A stretch of 46,011 nt of DNA, taken from NCBI GenBank assembly GCA_021789735.1, contig JAJYJB010000008.1, forward strand, positions 1 through 46,011, written 5' to 3'. Position numbers and translations under genes: made by a program. Shown here one piece after another: positions 33,266 to 40,108 of this stretch (within the stretch, counting starts at the first letter, position 1; every line of letters begins with the position of its first letter). The DNA comes from Nitrospirota bacterium (GTDB lineage Bacteria > Nitrospirota > Thermodesulfovibrionia > Thermodesulfovibrionales > JdFR-88). The notes beneath the pieces are model-generated. The model was not told the DNA's origin. It did not search any database and saw nothing but the letters and a program-made list of their open reading frames with translations.

Positions 33266-34921
33266 ATGCCTGACGAGGACATTTTAAGGCCTGCACAGGA
33301 GCTCATCCAGGTCTTTCAGCGCGCGAAAAAAAGCCTGCGCATGTACCCTGCCAATAATCCCGTTTACTCCAAGACTATAGAGGACGCCTTCAGGCGCACG
33401 GACGCCTTCCTGCTGGAATATGGCGACCTTGAGCTCAAATTCAGGCAGAGCGAGATAATGCTTGGAGACCATGTGGTCTATCAGAGCCAGGACAAGGAGG
33501 ACAACTTCGCGTTCTTCTTTTTCAAGGACGGAGTGAGGGAACTGGCTTTCAGGCGCGGTCTTTTATCCGGCGAGCTGGGTGAATTTCTGCGCGCCATCTC
33601 TTTTGACTTCGAAAGAAGCGGAGAGGAGGAGGACATAGTGACGCTCCTTTGGGAGCGTGACTTTGAGCACATAAAATACGTTATCGATGAGAACTTCCTC
33701 CTGGAGGACGACGTTTATGAGGAACGTGCCGTCTCCCGCGCAAAAGGAGATGGCAATGACGAGCCCGAGCTCAAACGCATCTACGGCGAGATAATGAAGG
33801 ACGAGGACGGCGCATGGCAGCTGGAGGTCGCCCCGGTCACAAAAGCGGACCTGTACGAGCTTTTAAAAGAGCTCGAGAGGGATTCCGCCAACAAACTGCC
33901 GAAACTGGCCGGAATGCTTTTCGATTTTTTCAGGGATGCCGGACCCTCAGAATGTGCAGACACGGTTGACCTCATGATAGAGATGTTCGAGTATTGCATA
34001 AAAACCGATGACCTGCGCTCGGCGGTGGGTCTGCTCTCCAGGGCCTCCGGTCCGCTCCCGGCGACGGTGGATGCCTCCTTGGCCAAAAAAGAGCTTGACC
34101 GTCTCTTTGAGTTCGCCAGCTCGCAAAAAATAGTAGACATGCTGGGGGAAAGGCTTGATTCCGGGGAGTTATCCGAAGAAAAGGCTTTTGAGGAATACGT
34201 GCAGCACCTGGATAAGACGTCGGTGCCTTCCTTCATTTCCATACTTGGTGAGCTAAAGACGATGGAGGCCAGGAAAAGGATAATAAGCGCCCTGGTATTC
34301 CTGGGCAGGAAAGACATTCAGGCACTGGTGAAGGGCCTCTCCGATTCCAGGTGGTATGTGGTGCGCAACATCATATATATACTAAGACAGATAAAGGACC
34401 GAAGCGTTCTTGAATATCTGGCGAAGACCGCCCGCCACCAGGACGTCCGCGTGAGAATGGAAGTGCTCAGAGCCTTTGGAGAGTTCGAGGGACCCGGGGT
34501 GCTGTCGGCGCTGAGGGAGGCCCTCGACGACCCGGAGGCGTCCATAAGGATGATGGCCGTGAGGGCGCTAGGCAAGCTGATGTCTGAGCCGGCAAAAAGG
34601 ATAATAATTTCCCGCATAAACGGCAAGGGTTTTATTGATCTGGATTTCAACGAGAAAAAAGAGTATTTCGAGGTCCTCGCGAACTGGGGTGGGCAGGAAA
34701 CGGAGGAGTTCCTTTTGAGAGTGCTCAGGACCAGCTCTTTTTTCAAGAAAAACAAAGTGGCGGAGATGAGGGCCTGCGCCGCCTACGGACTGGGACTGCT
34801 GGGCAGCCGCTGCGCCTTGGAGCACCTGGAGAGGCTCAAAAAAGCAAAAAACAGACTTTTAAGCGATTATTCCTACAGGGCGATTAAACGGATAGAGTAT
34901 GGACAGCAGCCGGGACATTGA
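33266..34921 (+). CDS. HEAT-repeat protein with an N-terminal module shared with the adjacent HD-GYP protein
   Basis: A 551-residue soluble protein. Residues 1-140 form an alpha/beta module with YPANNP (27-32), DLELKF (54-59), FKDGVRELAF (86-95) and SGELGEFLRAIS (101-112). A helical middle follows, then HEAT/PBS-lyase-type repeats from about residue 330 (VKGLSDSRWYVVRNIIYIL, HQDVRVRMEVLRAFGEF, DPEASIRMMAVRALGKL). HEAT arrays bind proteins. The same N-terminal module occurs at matching residue numbers in the next protein, and the genes overlap by 23 bp, so they probably act together in one signalling complex (inference). No catalytic motif is visible. Confidence 0.85.
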   Translation: MPDEDILRPAQELIQVFQRAKKSLRMYPANNPVYSKTIEDAFRRTDAFLLEYGDLELKFRQSEIMLGDHVVYQSQDKEDNFAFFFFKDGVRELAFRRGLLSGELGEFLRAISFDFERSGEEEDIVTLLWERDFEHIKYVIDENFLLEDDVYEERAVSRAKGDGNDEPELKRIYGEIMKDEDGAWQLEVAPVTKADLYELLKELERDSANKLPKLAGMLFDFFRDAGPSECADTVDLMIEMFEYCIKTDDLRSAVGLLSRASGPLPATVDASLAKKELDRLFEFASSQKIVDMLGERLDSGELSEEKAFEEYVQHLDKTSVPSFISILGELKTMEARKRIISALVFLGRKDIQALVKGLSDSRWYVVRNIIYILRQIKDRSVLEYLAKTARHQDVRVRMEVLRAFGEFEGPGVLSALREALDDPEASIRMMAVRALGKLMSEPAKRIIISRINGKGFIDLDFNEKKEYFEVLANWGGQETEEFLLRVLRTSSFFKKNKVAEMRACAAYGLGLLGSRCALEHLERLKKAKNRLLSDYSYRAIKRIEYGQQPGH

Positions 34922-36296
34922 CCGCTTGTCAAAAGAGGTAGTGAGCCAGCTTGCGGTGATAGTACGCACCTCTCAGCTTCACGACCCCCGGAACGTCGCC
35001 GTGGCCACGTCCATCGAAAAGTTCGTCGCGGTTGCCAACGTGATCATACTGGAGGAAAGCTCCATGGACATAGAGATCGTTGGCGAGTACTTCTACCTGA
35101 ACGGCGAACGGGTAAAGTTCACGATGGAGCATCTCCTTAATTTCGATTTCCTGCAGAGGGAGTTCAAAAAACGGGCCCTTGGCAGCATAAAGTTCAGTTG
35201 TGCGGTCAGCACGTCGGACATGCAAGAGTTCCTGGCCGCATTCACCGCCTGCCAGTTCCAGACGGAGCCGTTTGAAGACCTTCTGCTCAAGACGGATGGC
35301 ATGAGGTGCATCAGCGTGGGCAGGCTCCGCAGGATATCGGAGCAGTCAGATGTGGACATAAGGAAAACTGTGAAGAGGACCTACTTCAATGCTGTCTCTT
35401 TTACCAGGGGCGTCATGAACAAGATAAAAATGGGCGAGCGCATCAGCATGAAAAAGGCCAAAAGGGTAGTCGAGACCATGGTGGACACCCTTTTGGACAA
35501 GGAAGAGTTCCTCTTCGGGATGACAGTCATCAAGAACTACGACGAGTACACATTCCACCACTCCGTAAATGTCAGCATCCTTTCGGTTGCGCTGGGGCAG
35601 AGACTTGGACTGGACAAGAAATCCCTCATGGAACTGGGACTTGTCGCACTTTTCCACGATATCGGGAAGACCGTGATCCCTAACGAGATATTGAACAAGC
35701 CGACCACGTTTGACGAGCATGACTGGAAGGTAATGACACGCCATCCTCTGTTCGGTGTAAGGCTCATATTCCGGATGAAGAACTTTGACGCCGCCAGCGT
35801 GCACGCGGCCATAGTAGCCTATGAGCACCACATACATCCCGATGGTTCGGGTTATCCGGGAGTAAAGCCGCTGCCGGAGCTTGACCTGTTCAGCAGGATA
35901 GTTGCGATTGCGGACCAGTACGACGCCATGACCTCTTCAAGGATATATGCCAGGACGCCCATGACGCCTGACAAGGCCCTGGCGTTGATGGTAAAGAGGG
36001 TTTCATCCCAACTGGATCCTCTGCTTATGAAATTCTTCATAAACCTGGTGGGCACTTACCCCGTTGGGACGCTGGTGATGCTTGATACACTTGAGCTGGC
36101 AGTTGTCTGGGCGGCAAACCAGGCCGACAACATGCGGCCAAGGGTAAAGGTAATAACTGACTCCGGCGGAGGCAGGATAGAACCATGGCCCGCCGACTTG
36201 ACCGAAAAAAATGCTGGCGGCGGGTTCTTAAGGAGCATCCGCAAAACTGTGGACCACAACAGATACGGCATCAACCTGGCGGAATATTTCCTGTGA
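34899..36296 (+). CDS. HD-GYP domain protein, putative cyclic di-GMP phosphodiesterase
   Basis: A 465-residue protein. Residues 1-140 carry a module matching the N-terminus of the upstream HEAT protein (LHDPRNV 27-33, DIEIVG 57-62, STSDMQEFLAAF 104-115). The HD-GYP domain spans about 190-380: HHSVNVSILS, HDIGK (His253-Asp254), RHPLFG, YEHHIHPDGSGYPG (GYP 318-320) and RIVAIADQYDAMTS. HD-GYP enzymes hydrolyse cyclic di-GMP (some cGAMP) with a di- or tri-iron centre; the listed ligands look intact. A C-terminal ~75 residues are of unknown role. No membrane segment or receiver domain is seen, so the N-terminal module is the likely sensory or docking part. Confidence 0.92.
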   Translation: MDSSRDIDRLSKEVVSQLAVIVRTSQLHDPRNVAVATSIEKFVAVANVIILEESSMDIEIVGEYFYLNGERVKFTMEHLLNFDFLQREFKKRALGSIKFSCAVSTSDMQEFLAAFTACQFQTEPFEDLLLKTDGMRCISVGRLRRISEQSDVDIRKTVKRTYFNAVSFTRGVMNKIKMGERISMKKAKRVVETMVDTLLDKEEFLFGMTVIKNYDEYTFHHSVNVSILSVALGQRLGLDKKSLMELGLVALFHDIGKTVIPNEILNKPTTFDEHDWKVMTRHPLFGVRLIFRMKNFDAASVHAAIVAYEHHIHPDGSGYPGVKPLPELDLFSRIVAIADQYDAMTSSRIYARTPMTPDKALALMVKRVSSQLDPLLMKFFINLVGTYPVGTLVMLDTLELAVVWAANQADNMRPRVKVITDSGGGRIEPWPADLTEKNAGGGFLRSIRKTVDHNRYGINLAEYFL

Positions 36297-36321
36297 TAGC
36301 TCATATCCTGCCCGGAGACAG

Positions 36322-36360
36322 TCTAAAAGTTTAGAAATAAGATTACTTACAAGTTAGTTT
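36322..36360. repeat. AT-rich inverted repeats after the HD-GYP gene (weak terminator or operator)
   Basis: TCTAAA-AG-TTTAGA (36322-36335) is a perfect 14-bp palindrome, followed by ACTT-AC-AAGT (36345-36354) and a T-run from 36358. The stems are too AT-rich for a strong terminator. Position just upstream of the rhodanese promoter also allows an operator role. Confidence 0.3.
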
Positions 36361-36366
36361 TTTAAT

Positions 36367-36395
36367 TTGAACTGCAAGCAGGAATTTTTTATATT
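36367..36395 (+). promoter_or_regulatory. Sigma-70-type promoter of the rhodanese gene
   Basis: TTGAAC (36367-36372), exactly 17 bp spacer, TATATT (36390-36395). Predicted start near 36402, giving a ~66-nt leader with AAGGAGG before the ATG at 36468. It is the best -35/-10 pair in the window. Confidence 0.65.
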
Positions 36396-36467
36396 ATAGT
36401 CATTATGGATTTAACAGTGGTTCGGGCATATATCTTGAAAACATTTTACAAGGAGGACACGCTACAA

Positions 36468-37424
36468 ATGAAGGTCAGGAAATGGAGCAGCCTGGTATTG
36501 GTTGTGTTGTTCATGGTGGCTTTTGCTGTTACCGGGACGGCATTGAAGGCCGCCAACGCGGCGGGCTCATCCCCGCTCATTGTGGATGCCGGATGGATGT
36601 CGGCGCATAAGACAGCGGTAATCGTGGACGCAAGGAGCAGTAAGGCCTACCTCCACGGGCACATCCCAGGAGCGATAAGCATTCCGGTCAATGACCTTCA
36701 GACCAGACCCGATGCCATTATGTTCCCGGTGGCTCGCGAGGAAAAGATATTGGGGGAAAAGGGCCTCAGGATCAACTCGGACGTTGTGCTTGTCGGGGCC
36801 GGCAGGGAAATGGCCTATCTTGAGTTCTGGATGCTTGACTGTCTTGGAATGCCAAATATTCATGTCCTTAACGGGGGCATGGAGCAATGGAAGGGGCAGC
36901 TTTCAACGAAAGAGACCACACTTCCGGCTACGGTGTTCAAGGCCAGGCCCGACCTTGCCAAATACGCTACAACCGGGTTCGTCCTTGCGCATCTGCACAA
37001 ACCGGGCATAGTCCTGCTTGATGTGCGCTCTCCCCAGGAGTACGCCGGAATAGACGTAAGGGCGGTGCGCGGGGGCCATATTCCTGGCGCGGTGAACATG
37101 AATTACACGCACAACTACGTGGGAGACACGACACTGCTTAAGCCCATAAGCGAGCTGAAAAAGATATACGCCAAACTGGACCCCAGGAAGCAGTATGTCA
37201 CCTATTGCCAGACCGGCACCAGGGCGTCCAACACGTATTTTGTGCTGAGGGAGCTCGGGTTCAAGCACGTGAGGGTCTATGACGCCTCCTGGATAGTGTG
37301 GGGAAGCGACGAAAAGCTGCCCGTAGATGACGTGAGCTATTTCAACTTCGTGCCCCTTCTGAACACCGTTAAGAAATTACAGAAAAAAGTGGACGCTCTT
37401 GAAAAGGCGGGCGCGGGCAAATAA
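36468..37424 (+). CDS. Exported tandem-rhodanese protein (thiosulfate sulfurtransferase-like)
   Basis: A 318-residue protein with an N-terminal signal peptide (about 1-32, ending in ANA) and two rhodanese domains. The first (about 35-150) lacks the active cysteine (LVGAGREMA at the loop), as in SseA/TST enzymes. The second (about 165-300) has the active loop YCQTGTRASN with Cys247, which would carry a persulfide. A C-terminal coiled coil (LNTVKKLQKKVDALEK) follows. AAGGAGG supports the start at 36468; an upstream ATG at 36405 has no ribosome site. Export suggests periplasmic sulfur transfer, for example in thiosulfate or polysulfide metabolism (inference). It is followed by a strong terminator. 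Confidence 0.9.
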   Translation: MKVRKWSSLVLVVLFMVAFAVTGTALKAANAAGSSPLIVDAGWMSAHKTAVIVDARSSKAYLHGHIPGAISIPVNDLQTRPDAIMFPVAREEKILGEKGLRINSDVVLVGAGREMAYLEFWMLDCLGMPNIHVLNGGMEQWKGQLSTKETTLPATVFKARPDLAKYATTGFVLAHLHKPGIVLLDVRSPQEYAGIDVRAVRGGHIPGAVNMNYTHNYVGDTTLLKPISELKKIYAKLDPRKQYVTYCQTGTRASNTYFVLRELGFKHVRVYDASWIVWGSDEKLPVDDVSYFNFVPLLNTVKKLQKKVDALEKAGAGK

Positions 37425-37452
37425 GAGACAAAGAAGAAACTCAGTTCTGAAA

Positions 37453-37481
37453 GGGGCCGGCCTGCGGGCTGGCCCCTTTTT
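37453..37481 (+). terminator. Strong rho-independent terminator after the rhodanese gene
   Basis: A 10-bp stem (37453-37462 with 37467-37476, one G-U pair, TGCG loop), GC-rich, followed directly by TTTTTA. It lies 28 bp after the rhodanese stop. Confidence 0.92.
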
Positions 37482-37523
37482 ATTGCCAGACATAAAAGAG
37501 GCCGCACAGGAAGCCAGGCGATT

Positions 37524-37534
37524 TATGCTACAAT
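37524..37534 (+). promoter_or_regulatory. Extended -10 promoter element (TATGCTACAAT) at the cytochrome gene
   Basis: The TGC-TACAAT extended -10 ends 5 bases before the ATG at 37540. The preceding gene ends in a terminator, so a fresh promoter is needed here. The same TATGnTAnnnT pattern occurs at three other starts in this window. Confidence 0.55.
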
Positions 37535-37539
37535 GGAGC

Positions 37540-37779
37540 ATGAAAGGCACGCTTGGCTTTCTTGTCCTCGTGATAGTTATAGTGGGGGCGCTCCTCATCT
37601 TTCCAAAACACAAATGGCCCCCTATGCCTGATGACGCCATTCATCGCGGGGCCGCCACCGTTTCAGCCTGCATGGGATGTCATGGGCCTGGCAAAAGCCA
37701 TCCCCTGCCGGCCTCGCACCCGCCCAAATTTTCGTGTTTCAAGTGCCATAAACCCGGGACGAAAGGGCAAAAGAAGTAG
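37540..37779 (+). CDS. Small membrane-anchored diheme c-type cytochrome
   Basis: A 79-residue protein (84 if ATG 37525 is used): an N-terminal membrane helix (GTLGFLVLVIVIVGALLIF) then a short periplasmic part with two heme c motifs, CMGCH and CFKCH. Each CxxCH binds one covalent heme. The spacing resembles doubled-CXXCH electron carriers related to NapC/NrfH-type modules but it is much shorter. It likely moves electrons at the periplasmic face. The extended -10 at 37524-37534 overlaps the upstream ATG and favours 37540. Confidence 0.82.
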   Translation: MKGTLGFLVLVIVIVGALLIFPKHKWPPMPDDAIHRGAATVSACMGCHGPGKSHPLPASHPPKFSCFKCHKPGTKGQKK

Positions 37780-37780
37780 A

Positions 37781-37808
37781 AAAAACCGTGTGGTTTTTAT
37801 TATTTTTT
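37781..37808. terminator. Bidirectional terminator between the cytochrome gene and cdd
   Basis: AAAAACC (37781-37787), loop GTGT, GGTTTTT (37792-37798), then ATTATTTTTTT. On the minus strand the stem is followed by TTTTTT as well, so it can end both convergent transcripts. It begins just after the cytochrome stop and abuts the cdd stop. Confidence 0.7.
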
Positions 37809-38195
37809 TATAAAGGGCATCGGCAGGAGGTCCTTCAGGTCAAGCACCGTTATGGAGCGCCTGGAAGGCAGCACGATCTTTATATCCGGGGCATACTCAA
37901 AGAGTAGTTGCCTGCAGGACCCGCATGGGTAGCAGGTCTTCCCGCTTGCGCAGGCAACGGCTATCGCTTTTAAACCGGCTGCGCCCTCAGACAGGGCCTT
38001 CATGAGGGCCACGCGCTCGGCGCAGACACTCAGGGTAAGCGAGGCGTTCTCCAGGTTGCAGCCCGTAAACACCCTGCCGTCTCCGGCTATCACAGCCGCG
38101 CCCACGCTGAAACCTGAATAAATAGGGCGCGAAAAGGCCAAGGCCTTTTTTGAGGCCTTTACCAGTCTTTCGATATCCTGAGGCAGAAGATCCAG
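37800..38195 (-). CDS. cdd: Cytidine deaminase, likely CUG start
   Basis: A 131-residue enzyme deaminating cytidine/deoxycytidine in pyrimidine salvage. Zinc and catalytic residues: CAE (Cys58-Ala-Glu60) and PCGSC (Cys91, Cys94); substrate site FSVGAAVI and GCNLENAS. The first ATG/GTG/TTG codon (TTG 38141) would remove the N-terminal helix. The frame stays open and protein-like upstream (LPQDIERLVKASKKALAF) to a TAA at 38199, where only CTG codons (38193-38195, 38184-38186) could start. CTG at 38195 gives a normal length. It lies 20 bp after the pilF-like gene. Confidence 0.9.
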   Translation of the reverse strand: MDLLPQDIERLVKASKKALAFSRPIYSGFSVGAAVIAGDGRVFTGCNLENASLTLSVCAERVALMKALSEGAAGLKAIAVACASGKTCYPCGSCRQLLFEYAPDIKIVLPSRRSITVLDLKDLLPMPFIKK

Positions 38196-38215
38196 GGCTT
38201 AAATCCCGCTCTCCG

Positions 38216-38920
38216 TCAATATTTGAAGACTTCGAGGATCTGCGACGAATCCTGACGGCACCAGGGAAGGTCACCCCCGCTTTGGAAGAAATCTTCCGCC
38301 TTTTCCATATTACCCTTGAACCGGGGGTCGAACTTTATTGCCCGCTCCAGGTCCTTTGCCGCGTATCCGTAGTCCCCCGCGTGGTTGTATATGACAGCCA
38401 GTTCATAATAGGCCGGGTAGTAATCGGACTTCCTGATAGTGGCCTGGGTGAGCGCATCTATCGCTTTGTTGTATTTCTTCAGCTTGAACAGGGCGAGGCC
38501 AAGGTTGAAAAAGGCCTTTTCGGGAGTCGGGTAGAGCGGGTTTGAGAGCGCCTTTTTGCAATAAGCAACGGCCTTCCCATATTCTTTGCGCTTGTATTCG
38601 ACCAGGCAGAGATTGTTGTAGCCCTCGGAGAAATCCGGGTCTATCTCTACTGCCCGGGTAAAGGCCTTTTTGGCATTATCAGGGTCGTTCCATCTCAGGT
38701 ACACATACCCCAGCGCGTTATAGACGTCTTTGTCCCCGTCATAGTACTCAAGGGCCTTCTGGAACTCCACGTAAGCGGATTGGTATTGGTCAGCCCGCAG
38801 CCGGGCCAGCCCCAGCTTGTAATGCAGACCGGCCTCTCTTTTCTGCTCCGCCGTGGAGCACGAAAAGGACAGCAATACGATCAGAAGAAGGAGAAGATAT
38901 TTTTTACTCTTCCTGATCAC
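38216..38920 (-). CDS. TPR lipoprotein, PilF/PilW-like
   Basis: A 234-residue outer-membrane lipoprotein (lipobox LLSFSC, Cys21) with about five TPR motifs (YQSAYVEFQKALEYYDGD, DNAKKAFTRAVEIDPDF, NKAIDALTQATIRKSDY). The pattern resembles PilF/PilW, the pilotin needed for type IV pilus secretin assembly. No pilus genes are nearby, so a general TPR lipoprotein is possible. The start is GTG 38920, with AGGAG 13 bases upstream. Confidence 0.8.
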   Translation of the reverse strand: MIRKSKKYLLLLLIVLLSFSCSTAEQKREAGLHYKLGLARLRADQYQSAYVEFQKALEYYDGDKDVYNALGYVYLRWNDPDNAKKAFTRAVEIDPDFSEGYNNLCLVEYKRKEYGKAVAYCKKALSNPLYPTPEKAFFNLGLALFKLKKYNKAIDALTQATIRKSDYYPAYYELAVIYNHAGDYGYAAKDLERAIKFDPRFKGNMEKAEDFFQSGGDLPWCRQDSSQILEVFKY

Positions 38921-39085
38921 GGATATGGTTTTTCTCCTAGCATCTTGAAAAAACCCGTCTGCAAAAAACCTTTGTCAATTTGCAGCGCAGAACACGGTCC
39001 ACTCAAAGAATTCTGACCACCGTCTAAATAAAAAAACCTTTAGTAAATTAACAGAAACAGGGTCTGCAAGTAAAGATACGGGCGT

Positions 39086-39095
39086 ATGTTACAAT
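39086..39095 (+). promoter_or_regulatory. Extended -10 element (ATGTTACAAT) before a tiny plus-strand ORF
   Basis: TGT-TACAAT, preceded by TA (TATGTTACAAT starting at 39085), ends 7 bases before the TTG at 39103. It matches the pattern seen at the HEAT, cytochrome and ftsH genes. Confidence 0.4.
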
Positions 39096-39102
39096 CAATA
39101 TT

Positions 39103-39183
39103 TTGGTAAAAAGGGTCTCGAAGGAAGAGGCACGCAAAAAATTCATGGCTGAAAATGGGGACGGCTGCGAGGCATCTGGCTGA
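39103..39183 (+). CDS. Candidate 26-residue peptide gene
   Basis: TTG 39103 to TGA 39181-39183 would encode a charged 26-residue peptide beginning MVKRVSKEEARKKFMAENG and ending CEASG. It lies in the gap between pilF-like and folP, on the strand opposite to both. A promoter-like TATGTTACAAT sits 7 bases upstream, so it could be leaderless. No family is recognised. It could also be the truncated start of a lost gene. Confidence 0.25.
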   Translation: MVKRVSKEEARKKFMAENGDGCEASG

Positions 39184-39192
39184 GTCCTTGCC

Positions 39193-40041
39193 TTATTTAA
39201 TGACCCTTCCGTATTTGACGGCGTCCGCCACACGAGCGGCCATGACTGTCTCTTTAACATCGTGCACCCGCACGATACTGGCCCCGTTCATGATAGCGAT
39301 GGACACGGCGGCAAGTGTTCCCGCCAGCCTCTGCTCAACCGGAAGTCCGCCGCTGACCTTGCTGATAAAGGCCTTTCTAGATGGCCCTACCATTACGGGA
39401 AGTCCGAGGCCAGTGAACATTTCCAGGTCCCTCAGTATCTCAAGGTTTTGAAGCGTTGTCTTGCCAAACCCGATGCCGGGATCGATTATTATATTTCCCA
39501 TTTCGACGCCGGCTCGGATGGCGGTCCTTATGGAGGCCCGCAGGTAATCCAGTATCTCCGGTATAAGTGCCTCGTAGACCGGGTTTTCCTGCATGTCTTT
39601 TGGGGTGCCCTTAATGTGCATCAAGACCACGGGGGCCTTGCGGGCTGCCGCAAGCCCGGGCATCTCCGAGTCAAACCTCATACCGCTTATATCGTTTATT
39701 ATATCGGCCCCTGAATCAAGGGCGGCGCGGGCCACTGAGGACCTGTAGGTGTCAATGGAGATCGGCACTGATGACCTCTTTCTGATCGCCCTGATCACCG
39801 GAGCCGTGCGGGCTATCTCCTGTTCCGCTGCCACGGGCGAAGAGCCAGGCCTTGTGGACTCTCCGCCGATATCGATGATGTCTGCGCCAAGGGACGCCAT
39901 TTCAAGGGCATGCTCCACGGCTTTCCCAGGATCCATGTTCCGCCCCCCGTCGCTGAAAGAGTCCGGGGTTACATTGAGAATGCCCATGATGAGAGTGCGG
40001 CAGGAATGGTCGAAGGTGTGCCCACCGGCCTTGAGCAGCAC
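39193..40041 (-). CDS. folP: Dihydropteroate synthase
   Basis: A 282-residue folate-pathway enzyme joining p-aminobenzoate to dihydropterin pyrophosphate. Motifs: MGILNVTPDSFSDGG, IDIGGESTRPGS, PISIDTYRSSVA, NDISG, VLMHIKGTP, IDPGIGFGKT, GPSRKAFI and RVHDVKETV. It starts at GTG 40041 without a visible ribosome site, 67 bp after ftsH, the usual ftsH-folP arrangement. Confidence 0.96.
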   Translation of the reverse strand: MLLKAGGHTFDHSCRTLIMGILNVTPDSFSDGGRNMDPGKAVEHALEMASLGADIIDIGGESTRPGSSPVAAEQEIARTAPVIRAIRKRSSVPISIDTYRSSVARAALDSGADIINDISGMRFDSEMPGLAAARKAPVVLMHIKGTPKDMQENPVYEALIPEILDYLRASIRTAIRAGVEMGNIIIDPGIGFGKTTLQNLEILRDLEMFTGLGLPVMVGPSRKAFISKVSGGLPVEQRLAGTLAAVSIAIMNGASIVRVHDVKETVMAARVADAVKYGRVIK

Positions 40042-40108
40042 TTGATTAATGAAGAAAAAATTTCTTTTTCATGCCTTTTGGCTTCTTTTCTTTTGCTGTA
40101 AGAAGAAC

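Noticed and set aside
36405..36467. ATG 36405 as the start of the rhodanese gene
   Set aside because: No ribosome site, and the signal peptide begins at 36468 after AAGGAGG; although it lies close to the predicted transcription start, a leaderless form would spoil the signal peptide.
37399..37539. 43-codon N-terminal extension of the cytochrome gene
   Set aside because: It would run through the strong rhodanese terminator; the Arg-rich translation is not protein-like.
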